Counted from the first letter of the stretch, positions 9,420-19,078 are shown. The stretch: DNA of 32,492 nt from Chara braunii (GCA_003427395.1 BFEA01000012.1:3860202-3892693); one strand, 5' to 3'. A program made the numbers and translations. Notes: generated from the letters alone by a model not told the origin.

Positions 9420-10215
9420 GTCAGTGGCCACCCCTGGAACCCAGACAGGATGGGTTTGGGTGCGGACTGTGGAAGCACTGTATCCGATTCTTACACTTGC
9501 GATCAATGTGTCAAATCGACTCAAATGGTGTGCTGCAGACAGATGTCACAGGCAACATGACGACCACATGCTCGGAACATAAGTGGGCGGCATGTCCGCA
9601 GCAATTGTAAAGACACTGTTGGTCCAGCACACCTGTCAGGGACACACTGTAGATGTCACTCGAGGGTGTCGTACCTGAGTACAATCTTCACGACCATCAC
9701 AGGGATGGGAAAAAAACTTGCATGTGCATAATGGTCACGATTCACAACAGTGACAACACAGAGAATGGCAATCACATGCTAGCCGAACATCAGGCAGTCA
9801 TCACAGCGTTCGGCATCAAGCAGTTTTCTGGGGATTCCACAGCCGACATTGCCTGTCTGTCTGTGGACAGAACCATGGGCCCGGCTTCAAGGTACGGATG
9901 TGGACCTGTTAAAAATACGGTTTCCCACTGTGTCCTTGGGGTGATAACCTTTCAGCACGGAGGTTCACATGAGGCCCTGTTTTCTGTTTCAGGCTCCTGT
10001 GTCTGTTCCACGCCGGCAAGGATAGACAAGTCCAGTGGGCAGATGATGGCACACTAATGGTTAATAGGTGGTGTCATTTTCGGCGAATTGGGGATAATCA
10101 GTCCAACCAGTATTGAGTCTATTGACACAGACTCTGCACAACGACTTCCTGGAAATATATTGCCAACCCATCGCATGTTGCTGCCATGCCAGCAGGAAAG
10201 CAGACTGGTGATCGC
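9420..10215 (+). repeat. R8 repeat, copy 3
   Basis: This is the most complete copy. It begins GTCAGTGGCCACCCCTGG and ends GCATGTTGCTGCCATGCCAG, followed at once by a LINE 3' tail in the same orientation (10238). The adjacency raises the possibility that R8 is part of the 3' region of a LINE, but copies 1 and 2 are not followed by such a tail. Confidence 0.65.
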
Positions 10216-10237
10216 AGTCATTGAGGCATGGCATGTC

Positions 10238-10392
10238 ACGCTGGACCCGATTTCCAGCAGGTGCTGCTCCCCACCAATAGATGGAGCCCTCTCCCTGTGG
10301 TGCTAGAGGTGACTGCTCGTATCAGCACCCCTAGCACCCAGACGGGTGTTTATGCAAAAAAAAAAATCAAAAAAAAAAAAGAACAAAAAAAG
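10238..10392 (+). repeat. LINE family 3' tail, copy B
   Basis: The tail starts ACGCTGGACCCGATTTCCAG, then has hairpin 1 (GCTCC/GGAGC, loop CCACCAATAGAT) and hairpin 2. In hairpin 2, GGTGCTAG-A-GGTG (10299-10311) pairs with CACC-C-CTAGCACC (10326-10338) around the loop ACTGCTCGTATCAG. An interrupted poly(A) runs to 10392. Either it is the end of a heavily 5'-truncated LINE or it belongs to a non-autonomous partner that shares the tail. Confidence 0.8.
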
Positions 10393-11830
10393 AGGAATGG
10401 CATGTCAAGGTCACAACAACAAATTGGGGCCACCAGAAGGCCAGCGGGGGGAGCGAATGCAAAACAAAGATGTATCACAAGTCCTCGTGGCAGAGGCAGG
10501 CAGTGACGATCCCTTCATGGTAGTTCAGGCAGAGATTATGCCACACGCATGCTACCGAATTGGGCCTATACCTCTGCTCAACGGCACGGTGCAGCAATGG
10601 TCCTCTCAAGGGCCCTCCTCACCATCAGCGGCAGAAACCATCTGATCTGCACAGGCATGTGCCACAGACTGGCCAGGTAGAGGAGAAGGGGAGGGTCCAC
10701 CTAATTGTCCCAGGAAGCCATCGAACTTCGCCTCCTCGAGGTTGCAACCATGAATCTGCACAGCACGCAGTGATACTGCGGGGCAATATGACCCACTCAG
10801 TGCACCCTTCTTCTGTCATTATTCCACCACAGGGTCCATGAATTGTCCACAAACATAATAGCATTATAGCACTGAAGCGACCCAAGCGATGGGAGGATAT
10901 ATGCATGGATACCCAGTTCCACGTCAGCCATATACTTCCCTGGTGCGGGCTGAAGTTGTGGTTGTCCCTGGGACACCATAGGCAGCGCTTCCATATTCAC
11001 GACGGCCACCGTCCAGTCCTCCCTTATAGGTAGATAGTGTACGGTGCTTTGCTTCTATCCAGCGGACAATGTCTGCAAAGTCAGAAACACTGTAGGCGAT
11101 GCGATCGTAAGAGAGGATGCACACATCAATGGTGTAGTATGCACAGTGGCTTCACTGTAGCACAACGAGGTCATTTGACTTTGCAGACTGCACAGTCAAA
11201 TGTATGCTCATTCCAGTCTCAGCAGTCTCTGCCGGGCAATTCCGGTCCTAGTATAACTCCAACAGCTCTAGCGAGAGTTCTGGCGACAGACCAACGCCAA
11301 GTGCGAGTTGCATCAAATGATCGGAGGGCATCATCACCAATGGAAGGAGGGGAATAAACAGGCAGAACTGAAGTGGAAGTGTCAAATGCAAGGTGCGGAG
11401 GGTGATGAGCCACACTTGCACCCAGGGTGGTTGCTAGTAACTTGCACACTGCACAAGTGGTGGCATCACGTGTGTGGTGCACACACAGGCCACAGCGCTG
11501 TAAACATCATCACCATATTGTGGACACCGGACTTAATGAGTTGTTCCTGGCTACTAGAGACCTTTCTATTGTCGTATTTTTTTGATAGTCTTTTGTAAAT
11601 CTATCATATTTTGTTGACAAACATCTTGTCTTTTTACTTAATCCTGCCATTCCTCAACATTGAGGGCATGGTGGCGCAGCAGATCTCCGACCCTCGCCAC
11701 AGGTGCAATGATCATACTATCCATGTACAAATGAGGCCACTGTCTGGGAGGCGAGGCGATTGGAATTTCTGTGCTGAAGAGGCACCTGTCATGGCTGATC
11801 TAACCATAAATGCATCCATGTTGACAACGA
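10393..11830. other. No recognised gene; a few coding-like minus-strand stretches
   Basis: Minus-strand frames at 11124-10924 and 11009-10797 have a plausible amino-acid composition (for example IVRWIEAKHR, then MVSQGQPQLQ) and would join through a frameshift. I recognise no family. They could be remnants of a transposon protein. Confidence 0.2.
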
Positions 11831-11833
11831 CTG

Positions 11834-11960
11834 CAAAGAAGAGGAGGAAGAGGAGAAGGAGGAGGAAGAGGAGGAAGAGGAGGAAGAGGAGGAAGAGGAG
11901 GAAGAGGAGGAAGAGGAGGAAGAGGAGGAAGAGGAGGAGGAGGAAGAAGAAGAAGGGGGG
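11834..11960 (+). repeat. (AGGAAG)n-type purine microsatellite
   Basis: GGAAGA/GGAGGA units form a long polypurine strand that reads as Lys/Arg-rich on + and Ser- or Pro-rich on -. These frames are simple-sequence artefacts. Long mirror-like purine tracts can form triplex DNA. Confidence 0.95.
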
Positions 11961-12650
11961 GCAATAGACGGGAGTGGTGTAGCAGAAGATGTAATTGAGG
12001 GAGACAATGATGATGACAGGGAATCAGCAGGAGGAGAATCACTGGCGAGAGGGGCGGCAAGTGATTAGCCCTCAGCTCAGCTTGACCACTTAGCTCTCTT
12101 TCTTGTAAGTTGCCTCCAGGTCTGGGCTGCAGTCATCATTCTCCAATTCGTGGCAGCAGCACACATCCTGCAGCCACAACAACGGTGGGGTGCTCGCGAT
12201 GATCCCAAGCAGCCACTTTGACAACATTCATGTTGTCTGCTACCACATCTTGAGTTTATCCTGGGAATGCAGCATCCACATTAGCAGTTACCAGCTCCCT
12301 CATAGTAACCGGGAAGGGTGAGTCCATAGTGATTGGATGTATGGAAGGCTGATGCTGCCTGTGCTGAGAACTCGCAGTCAGCAGTGGATAAACAAAAAGT
12401 GACCAGCGAACCATTCGACAAAACCAGTGTTCGTAAGTGCAGCGGCATGAGTGAGAAGCCGACGCTGCCAGGCATGCGCAGAGGCAGTCCAACCCCTTGC
12501 CACAACACTGGGGGGATGGGCCCTAGCAAGCATACAAACTACCAAGAGAGCCACTGTGGTTATGAAGTCGCCAGTCTTATTACAGATATGCTTGAACCAC
12601 GTCAGCTGTCCTACGAGCACCTCTGTGCACGGTAGTGTGACGAGCACTGG
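11961..12650. other. No recognised gene
   Basis: A minus-strand frame spanning 12848-12378 is open but crosses the GAG microsatellite (poly-Ser). Fragments around it look coding-like but match no family I can name. Confidence 0.25.
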
Positions 12651-12656
12651 GTTCGA

Positions 12657-12693
12657 GGAGGAGGAGGAGGAGGAGGAGGAGGAGGAGGAGGAG
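12657..12693 (+). repeat. (GAG)n microsatellite
   Basis: About 12 GAG units, translating as Glu-rich on + and Ser-rich on -. Confidence 0.95.
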
Positions 12694-12699
12694 ATGTGA

Positions 12700-13270
12700 G
12701 AGGGAGTGAGCACACACACACTCACAACCAGACCCCGACGCAGAACTCGCACTTGGTACGATGATGGACGCTCAGAGAACAGTACCAGATAGCGAAAGAT
12801 CAAGGATGTCCAGGTCTCAGCCTCATCAAATATGTCAATGCAAATCAAGCTGTCCAGCCGAACTGGGGTTCATAACCCCCCCAGATAGTAAAGATGATCC
12901 AGTCACAGTACCCCCTTCCCCCACGAGGACCCCAAACTCTCATGCAAATTTGTGCTGGCCTCCTAATTTGCGCAATCAGCTACGAGGCATAATCATGGGC
13001 ATCAGGAATAACATTTAGCACATTATGGAGAATCCTGAGATGTGGTAGGTTAATATGCATTGTGCCATGATTGTGGTAAAATCTGATCTCTGTGTGTATG
13101 AATGAAATGAACGAAAATTTCAAAAATACAATACTTCCATAAAATCATTGGGCGTTAACATCGCAGTACATGCTCCACGCTCAACAGCGTACACACCACC
13201 CTTCTGCCCAGGACTGTTCAGAAAGGGAAGCAACTCGCGCTCCTCTTGCTCGGCTTTAGCTCAACCTCGT
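12700..13270. other. No recognised gene
   Basis: No coding similarity, RNA gene or repeat structure is seen. Confidence 0.35.
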
Positions 13271-13274
13271 CAAT

Positions 13275-13350
13275 TGAGAAATTTCTGATCGGCCTTTTGG
13301 CTTGCCAGATCCCATGTGAAATCCCTTCTTTAGAGATTCAATTTTCTGCT
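13275..13350 (+). ncRNA. Diverged U2 snRNA-like fragment (tentative)
   Basis: TTTCTGATCGGCCTTTTGGC matches the U2 5' region (CTTTCT, CGGCCTTTTGGCT) with a short GA insertion. Downstream, GATC, TGT, ATC and TTCTT recur in U2 order, then TTCAATTTTCTG resembles TTTAATATCTG. The branch-site-recognition bases are altered, so it could only be a pseudogene. The exact match is short (about 14 nt uninterrupted), so chance is not excluded. Confidence 0.4.
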
Positions 13351-13380
13351 ACATGTTTTACCTATTGATTCGATTCGAGG

Positions 13381-13502
13381 CTACCATCTTCACCCGAATA
13401 GAAGGCCTGCGGCCCTGCGCCATTATCGCTGTTTCTGGACTGAAAGAGTTGCACCAAGTACAGCTATAATGACGGGGCGTTCTATCCAGGTGAAGACGGT
13501 AG
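13381..13502. mobile_element. TA-flanked foldback MITE, family 1, copy 2
   Basis: The ends are CTACCATCTTCACCCGAATA and the inverse of CTACCGTCTTCACCTGGATA. The internal GCTATAATGAC block matches the other copies. TA lies at both outer ends. Confidence 0.85.
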
Positions 13503-13559
13503 TAGACTTCTGTGAAAAAAAACTTCTTGTCACTTAGTACATTACACTCATTTTATGCA

Positions 13560-13672
13560 ATTACTGTGTTTTCATTCATCCATTCATTCATTCATGTGGT
13601 AGCCTATCTTGAAGCCTAAAATTACTGTGTTTTCATTCATTCATTCATTCATTCATTCATTCATGTGGTCAT
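13560..13672 (+). repeat. Duplicated ATTACTGTGTTTTCATTCAT with (CATT)n
   Basis: The phrase and its CATT array occur twice about 58 bp apart, with 5 and then 8 CATT-type units, each followed by CATGTGGT. Confidence 0.85.
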
Positions 13673-13679
13673 TATTTCA

Positions 13680-14150
13680 GGATTTTTTCAGGGTCATTAT
13701 AACAAACGTCCCATACCTTTTACGCCAGACTTGTCACCAGTCTATAGAGTGGACACCAAATAAACCAACAGCAAAAAAAAAAATTAAAAAAAAATGATCA
13801 AAGGGGCCTTAAACCCCAAGGCAAAAGTGCGTTTGCATGCAAAATTCACTCTTTTCAGTTTTCAGGATTTTCAGAATTTTTCAGGGCTGGCCAAAACAGT
13901 GAACTCCAAGACCCCAACAAACACCAAACTTGGCACACACAGACCTTAACCAAAAATAAAACAGGGCAAAAAAAAAAAACAAAAAAAAAGTGAAAAAAAT
14001 GATCTCCAATGCACTTTTCAGGGTTGGGGGTGTTACCTTGGGGCTGAATAGTGGGGTCCCTGTTAACCTTTGGTGCTATCTTGAAGCCCTTCTTGAAACC
14101 CTTCTTGAAAACCACTGGCAGGTTAATAATAACTCAATATGTAAGACCTG
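13680..14150. other. No recognised gene; A-rich runs
   Basis: Interrupted A-runs occur at 13772-13793 and 13968-14000. The second is followed by an A-rich string before GATCTCCAATGC. They may be eroded retroposon tails, but no body was identified. Confidence 0.3.
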
Positions 14151-14151
14151 A

Positions 14152-14229
14152 TCTCTGTGTGTGTTGTCATGTTCACTATGCAACTCACAGATCTGTGTGT
14201 GTATTGTCATGTTCGCTATCCAACGCCAC
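14152..14229 (+). repeat. Two-unit tandem repeat, ~39 bp
   Basis: CTGTGTGTGTTGTCATGTTC, then ACTATGCAAC, is followed by the near copy CTGTGTGTGTATTGTCATGT, then TCGCTATCCAAC. Confidence 0.8.
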
Positions 14230-14269
14230 AGCAAACATGACTGCGCAAGACCGTTTCTTCTGACTTCCA

Positions 14270-14449
14270 GCAACTGAGATTGAGTAGAGGTGGGGCAGGA
14301 GGAAGGCGCCTTCGTTCGTCGTCTATAGTGGACTTTCACCTCCACTCCCTCGGTTGGCGCGGCATCAGGACGGCCATTGCTCGGGTGCCAGTTAGACATG
14401 AACTTCATCCAGGAGTGTGTCTATGGCAGATTGAGATGGGAAAGGCATG
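14270..14449 (+). repeat. Dispersed repeat DR, copy 1, left part
   Basis: This aligns with 30305-30490 through GCATCAGGAC, CTTCATCCA and CTATGGCAGATTGAGATGG. On the minus strand both copies share the open stretch MKxxSNxHPxxxxPDAAxxxxVE, so the element may once have been coding. The right part of the same repeat resumes at 18132. The interval is filled with nested insertions. Confidence 0.65.
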
Positions 14450-14475
14450 CTACCTTCTTCCCCCGAACAGAACAC
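14450..14475 (+). mobile_element. Left TIR of a family-1-like element split by nested insertions
   Basis: CTACCTTCTTCCCCCGAACA matches the inverse of the end at 18106-18131 (CTACCTTGTTCCCCCGAACA) at 19 of 20 positions. It also resembles the family-1 TIR at 24604 (CTACAGTCTTCCCCCGAATA). The two ends lie 3.68 kb apart and bracket LINE copy 2. This is best read as one TIR element later invaded by the LINE, or a larger relative of the MITEs. Confidence 0.55.
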
Positions 14476-14479
14476 ACAT

Positions 14480-14817
14480 GCGTTGCATTCGAGTTTTTGA
14501 ATTTGGGGAAAAAAAATTGAATAGAAATTGTCAAACGTATATTGTCGACTCTTTCTACTTCATATATTGACACTTGATCTTTTTCGATTTTCACAGCAAT
14601 TTGCTTCATATTTTGATAATTAGTGACGACAAAGAGCAAAGTGCCCTTGCATGCCAATGTTGGTTGGTTGCTCGTCGTGTTACTAGAGAGTTTACTTTTT
14701 CTTTTTGCAGTCTGGGCAAACAATAAATAGTACATTCCGTCAAAGACAGCAAGGCAATAAGATTTTTCCAGCTCCTGGATGAAGTGCTTTCCAAGCAAAA
14801 GGGGAAAAACATCAGCT
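14480..14817 (-). CDS. AT-rich unrecognised ORF fragment (possible exon or transposase remnant)
   Basis: On the minus strand a continuous open stretch of about 110 codons starts just after a TAA (14815-14817) and includes FIQELEKSYCLAVFDGMYYL, LLFVVTNYQNMKQIAV and KIEKDQVSIYEV. Its composition is mixed hydrophobic and charged, like a real protein, and its AT content is clearly higher than its neighbours. No family is recognised. It lies between a TIR end and the poly(A) of LINE copy 2, which may have truncated its 5' side. It could be a captured exon or a remnant encoded by the TIR element. Beyond 14476 the frame reads into the TIR. Confidence 0.3.
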
Positions 14818-14821
14818 TAAC

Positions 14822-15192
14822 TTTTTTTTTTTTTTTTTTTTTTGAGAAATAGCCCTTATGATATCCCTCTATCCTGGCGGTGGTAAGAGAACCGCCAGAA
14901 TTGAGGGCTTATCTGTCGGGCTGCTCCATCTATTGGTGGGGAGCGGCACCTGCTGGAAACCGGGTCCAGCGTCCCAATGATACATCTTGTAACACAGATA
15001 TTGTTGTTAGTTGTTTCCTAGGGCTGTGGCGATTGATGTTTTCTGCCCGGGGCTCCATTGTCCCACGGAGCTACAATGCTGCTAATGTCACCCCTCCCTT
15101 CATGGAGCACCACCTTGTCTATTACCCTGCCCTATTACAGCAGCCCCCCTGTTTGAATATTGCTATGTTTGTCCCTTTTGACCCTTTAAACC
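14822..15192 (-). repeat. LINE family 3' tail, copy C
   Basis: On the minus strand it reads GGGACGCTGGACCCGGTTTC, then hairpin 1 (GCTCC, loop CCACCAATAGAT, GGAGC). Hairpin 2 is a perfect 8-bp stem CTGGCGGT/ACCGCCAG with loop TCTCTTACC (+ coordinates 14874-14898). A possible outer pairing GCCCT/AGGGC follows before poly(A). Confidence 0.8.
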
Positions 15193-15962
15193 NNNNNNNN
15201 NNNNNNNNNNNNNNNNNNNNNNNNNNNNNNNNNNNNNNNNNNNNNNNNNNNNNNNNNNNNNNNNNNNNNNNNNNNNNNNNNNNNNNNNNNNNNNNNNNNN
15301 NNNNNNNNNNNNNNNNNNNNNNNNNNNNNNNNNNNNNNNNNNNNNNNNNNNNNNNNNNNNNNNNNNNNNNNNNNNNNNNNNNNNNNNNNNNNNNNNNNNN
15401 NNNNNNNNNNNNNNNNNNNNNNNNNNNNNNNNNNNNNNNNNNNNNNNNNNNNNNNNNNNNNNNNNNNNNNNNNNNNNNNNNNNNNNNNNNNNNNNNNNNN
15501 NNNNNNNNNNNNNNNNNNNNNNNNNNNNNNNNNNNNNNNNNNNNNNNNNNNNNNNNNNNNNNNNNNNNNNNNNNNNNNNNNNNNNNNNNNNNNNNNNNNN
15601 NNNNNNNNNNNNNNNNNNNNNNNNNNNNNNNNNNNNNNNNNNNNNNNNNNNNNNNNNNNNNNNNNNNNNNNNNNNNNNNNNNNNNNNNNNNNNNNNNNNN
15701 NNNNNNNNNNNNNNNNNNNNNNNNNNNNNNNNNNNNNNNNNNNNNNNNNNNNNNNNNNNNNNNNNNNNNNNNNNNNNNNNNNNNNNNNNNNNNNNNNNNN
15801 NNNNNNNNNNNNNNNNNNNNNNNNNNNNNNNNNNNNNNNNNNNNNNNNNNNNNNNNNNNNNNNNNNNNNNNNNNNNNNNNNNNNNNNNNNNNNNNNNNNN
15901 NNNNNNNNNNNNNNNNNNNNNNNNNNNNNNNNNNNNNNNNNNNNNNNNNNNNNNNNNNNNNN
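15193..15962. other. Assembly gap (770 N)
   Basis: Continuous N inside LINE copy 2, between the ORF and its 3' region. The stated length may be an estimate. Confidence 1.
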
Positions 15963-17874
15963 GGGTAGGGAGCAGCACAAAGTTAGGTTGGAGGTAGGGG
16001 ACTTGGAAGTCAGCAAAGGGTTTCCTCTGCCAGGCAGTTTCCGTTTCCCTCCAAGGTTTCCACGCTATGTCAAGAGAACTGTCCAGTTCTGAGAACAGTT
16101 TGCCAGGGTCCTGCCAAATAAGCATATAAGCCTCTCTGATGGCTTCCCTGGCTGGAGGGTCTTTTTCCTCCAGCAGATCGCGCTTCATGGCCCTCCAGGC
16201 TTCGTGGGTATTAGTCCTGATGTGCTCATTGACAGCTTGTTGCGCCTGCTGCAGACCAAATTGGTGGTCTTTCCTTTCGAACGAGCATCTGGCTCTCCAG
16301 GCTAACATAAGAAGGTGCAGCCTGGTGTATGAAAAAAGATTGGTCGCAAACGGAGATCAGGCAGTCAGCAGATGGCAGTTCTTCCCAAGCAGCAGAAGGC
16401 CAATATCCCAAGGTATGTGATATCCGGTGAGGGAGTGAAAGGCCGCATCCCACCATTGCCACAGTTGGGTTACCATCGGGCACGCCAGAAGACAGTGTTC
16501 GAGGGTCGCCCTGGCCAGTGTGTGAGCACAATACGCACAAATCGGGGATAGCTTACCTTGCTGCTCCAGGTCAGTCCTTGACACTATCCAGTCGGGGGTG
16601 GGGAGGCAGCGGTGGAGGATCTGCCACTGCAACGATCTATGATTNGTAGGCATGATCCTTGCATATTTGGACCAATCGAAAGCCCGTGACAATTTATGGT
16701 CCAGCGGCGAATCTCGCTCCCATCTGGCNGCAATCGTTTGAGNGATCGGCAGGANTTGTCNTGATGTCCGGTATCCTCCTTTGACTGTGAANTTCCATAG
16801 ATGCATTGGTTTAGGGCCTGGCCACTCCCATTCCGCCAGATCAAAGGGTAACTTAGCCACAGGAGTGNAGGTCTCATATGCATAGTATCCATTTTCCTGA
16901 TCTCCCACCACCCTCACCTGCATNAGTCCCCCCCATGCGCCTGTGGTGTCCAGGTTGTCGTTTCTCACCAGTTTTGTAAGCGTGGCCCCAGGCAATTGGG
17001 GCTCGTAGGCTTCCAGATCGCAGATCCCATGGTTGTTGTTCTTAACTTTGAATATGACGAGGTGGGTCGGCGAATCCGAATATCTGACAACCCAGTCATC
17101 CTGACGGACCGTTGGTCCCTCCCTTAGAGTGAGATGNCAGGCAATGGGGAGGGCCTCTTTTAGTAGACAAGCCTTTTCTTCCACATTTTTGGCATACTTA
17201 AGTTTGCGCTGTAGCTGGGCCGGGGTCGCCCATTCCCGAGTCACTGGGTCCCACAGGTCACCAACCGTAAACACGCCTTTCTTCGCCCAGGTCAGCCAGG
17301 GGGAGTTAGTGGTCAGGGGGAATGGCTGGCCTGATTCTTGCAGGATGTAAGGGTTGCCAAAGAGGGGTTGCCTCCATATGTCATGCCACCTGTTCAGAGG
17401 GTGTTTTTGTTGGGGCCCCCTCCGTCTCCAAAGTTTAATCATATAAGGTCAAAGCGGGTCTGTCGTTATGTCGTGCTTTGTAGCATATGCCGGATCATCT
17501 AAGTGGGTGGGGTGATCTTGTTTGGGGGGAACCGGGACAGTCCAATAGCTATTCGTCAGCCATTGAAATGGGTGGACCTTTCCCTGGGCCTCATTTCGAG
17601 GAGCGAGGTTGGTTAATTGCAGGCAGGCCAACGGTCTCCAAGGAATGTCGTTCCCTATGAGCAAGCGGACCAGGACTTTAAATATGAGCGCCTCGGTCTG
17701 TCTTTCCGGGTCCAGGATTCCCAGTCCCCCTTCAGATCTAGGTTGTGTGAGCACATCCCACTTCACCCTGTAGATGCAGCCTTGAGCTTTAGCACTATTT
17801 TTCCATAGGTACGTCGTGAGGGCTTTTTTGACAGGATCTCTATTGCACAGATTGAGATGCGGTAGGCTTGGGAT
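15963..17874 (-). pseudogene. LINE ORF2 C-terminal part: RT thumb/connection region, zf-RVT, C-terminal domain
   Basis: A single frame of about 637 codons begins after a TAG (17875-17877). Visible blocks in order are KKALTTYLWKNSAKAQG, KWDVLTQPRSEGGLGILD (the W...PK..GGLGI motif of LINE RTs), LLIGNDIPWRPL, HPFQWLTNSYW, NLxRRxGPxQ-like LWRRRGPQQK, EWEWPGPKPMHLW, LQWQILHRCLPTPDW, a Cys-x2-Cys plus EHCLLAC zinc site (zf-RVT, about 16500-16540), and LAWRARCSFERKDHQF followed by a helical tail. Only two stops break the frame, TGA at 17451-17449 and TGA at 16359-16357. Both align with TGG (Trp) in copy 1. The frame runs into the gap, so the true C-terminus is not seen. The endonuclease and catalytic RT motifs are absent. 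Confidence 0.88.
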
Positions 17875-17877
17875 CTA

Positions 17878-17962
17878 GTGCTCCTGTCTGCCACGCTACT
17901 TCCTTATCTATTCTGTCAGTTGTTGATCAGAAGCAAGAACGGCAAAAAGGTACCTCCCACTC
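17878..17962. other. Possible further decayed LINE sequence
   Basis: The minus-strand frame continues upstream but with stops at 17875, 17896 and 17908, and no RT motif is visible. This is either decayed LINE or flank. Confidence 0.3.
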
Positions 17963-18003
17963 AAAAAAAAAAAAAAAAAAAAAAAAAGGAAAAAAAAAAA
18001 AAA
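17963..18003. repeat. Long A homopolymer, interrupted once
   Basis: Twenty-five A, GG, then fourteen A on the + strand, immediately beyond the 5' side of LINE copy 2. It may be the poly(A) of an older + strand retroposon used as a target, or simply the target itself. Confidence 0.85.
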
Positions 18004-18021
18004 TTGCAGAACGCATGTATG

Positions 18022-18131
18022 CGTTGTATTCGAACAGAACGCAGCCTACACGTTGTATTCGAATAGAGCGCACCCTATGTGTTGTATTCGTTTACAACGC
18101 ATATGCGTTATGTTCGGGGGAACAAGGTAGC
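18022..18131. mobile_element. Right side of the split family-1-like TIR element, with 29-bp subrepeats
   Basis: CGTTGTATTCG-type units recur at 18022, 18051, 18080 and 18106 (periods 29, 29, 26). The last runs into GTTCGGGGGAACAAGGTAG, the counterpart of the left TIR at 14450. Subterminal repeats are common in DNA transposons. Confidence 0.55.
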
Positions 18132-18530
18132 AGTGTATTGTCCGTTGAACATCCATGCTGGACATCGATAAGCCGCCATAGCTCGATATGCAACCTTGAG
18201 GAGAGGAGTGAGAGTGAGGGCTAAAGGAGAGCTGGTTGAGTGCTGGCAGTAAGGGGGATTACTCGGACATGGATTCTTATTCATTCATTTGTTCGTTCGT
18301 GATTGTTTTTAATTGTTTATAAGAGGAGGAGAGCATTACGTGAGGGAGACCATGATGGTGAGAGGTTAGTTCAATGATTTGATCTTTATCTATTTCTTCT
18401 CCTTCACTTCACGATTCTTTTCTTTTTTTTATTTTCCCCTCTTCTAATTACACTTCTTCTAGAGTTGTGAAATATTGTCTTATCTCAAAGTTGAGTATGG
18501 TATTGTCAATTGAGCAAGGGCGTAACCGTT
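18132..18530 (+). repeat. Dispersed repeat DR, copy 1, right part
   Basis: This aligns with 30640-31040: CATCCATGCTGGACA / CATCCATGTTGGGCA, CTAAAGGAGAG, GTGCTGG, TCGGACAT, GGAGAGCATTACGTGA / GGAGAACATTACATGA, then T-rich sequence and ATTGAGCA / ATCGAGCA. It is non-coding in appearance. Confidence 0.65.
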
Positions 18531-19078
18531 GGCATTAGAGTTTGACCCTACTTGTTTGCAAAAGAGCCTATAGGTGACTAACCTTCCCGCCTTGATTCCG
18601 AGTTAATTAGGACAATTTAACTCAGGTTAGTGCAGATGAGTTGGAATTAGGATGGTATGTAAGATGCTGCCCTAACCCTAATTCCGAGAAGTCATGTGAC
18701 GTTGTGACGTCAGATTAAGGTCGAAGAGGAAGTTTTGGGTGGAGAGACAAAGGGACGTGGAGAGATTTGGAGTAAACAGAAAAGAGGAGAGGGGTGGAAG
18801 GTGCTCCCACATGAGGCCGTCAGAAAGAGCAATGTGCGACCAAGGAGGCTTCTTCTTCAATTTGCGCACATGGGCAGAAGGTGCCAAATCAAGCTGACTA
18901 CGAGATATGGTGGGTACTTGAGCTTCTATCATGGACATAACGCTCACATGTAAAGGGACCCACTAGTTATAATACGCAATGCAGTCAAGACAGTCCTTAT
19001 TAGGGGGTTCGGAGGTAACGCAGATTGCAAGAGAGTGGTGAGTGATAACTACCTCAAGGATGAGTCAACTGTTTCAGG
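18531..19078. other. No recognised gene; one palindromic CRE
   Basis: TGACGTCA, a perfect bZIP/CRE-type palindrome, lies at 18705-18712, preceded by a half site (TGACGT) at 18697. Nothing else is recognised. Confidence 0.35.

Larger units (their letters stand above)
14822..17877 (-). mobile_element. LINE-type retrotransposon, 5'-truncated, nearly intact 3' ORF (copy 2)
   Basis: Transcription runs right to left. The ORF2 C-terminal part is at 17874-15963, the assembly gap at 15962-15193, and the 3' region at 15192-14844. Poly(A) appears as 22 T on the + strand at 14822-14843. The tail includes the GCTCC/GGAGC hairpin and a second hairpin (14874-14898). Nine single ambiguous bases between 16645 and 17137 suggest that several near-identical copies were collapsed in assembly, so the family is probably young and numerous. 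The 5' limit is uncertain: similarity to RT sequence fades above 17877, and an A/T homopolymer stands at 17963-18003. Confidence 0.85.

Noticed and set aside
12233-12848. hAT transposase remnant on the minus strand
   Set aside because: Short strings recall hAT motifs (a DN-N segment, W-K-I segments), but their order and spacing do not fit the domain.
14880-16308. Frames of 276-381 codons across 15193-15962
   Set aside because: Most of their length is N. Only the part right of 15963 on the minus strand carries real LINE coding sequence.
16357-17451. TGA read as Trp (alternative code or recoding) in LINE copy 2
   Set aside because: Two TGA-for-TGG positions are fully explained by point decay of a retroelement, and nothing else in the window suggests a variant code.
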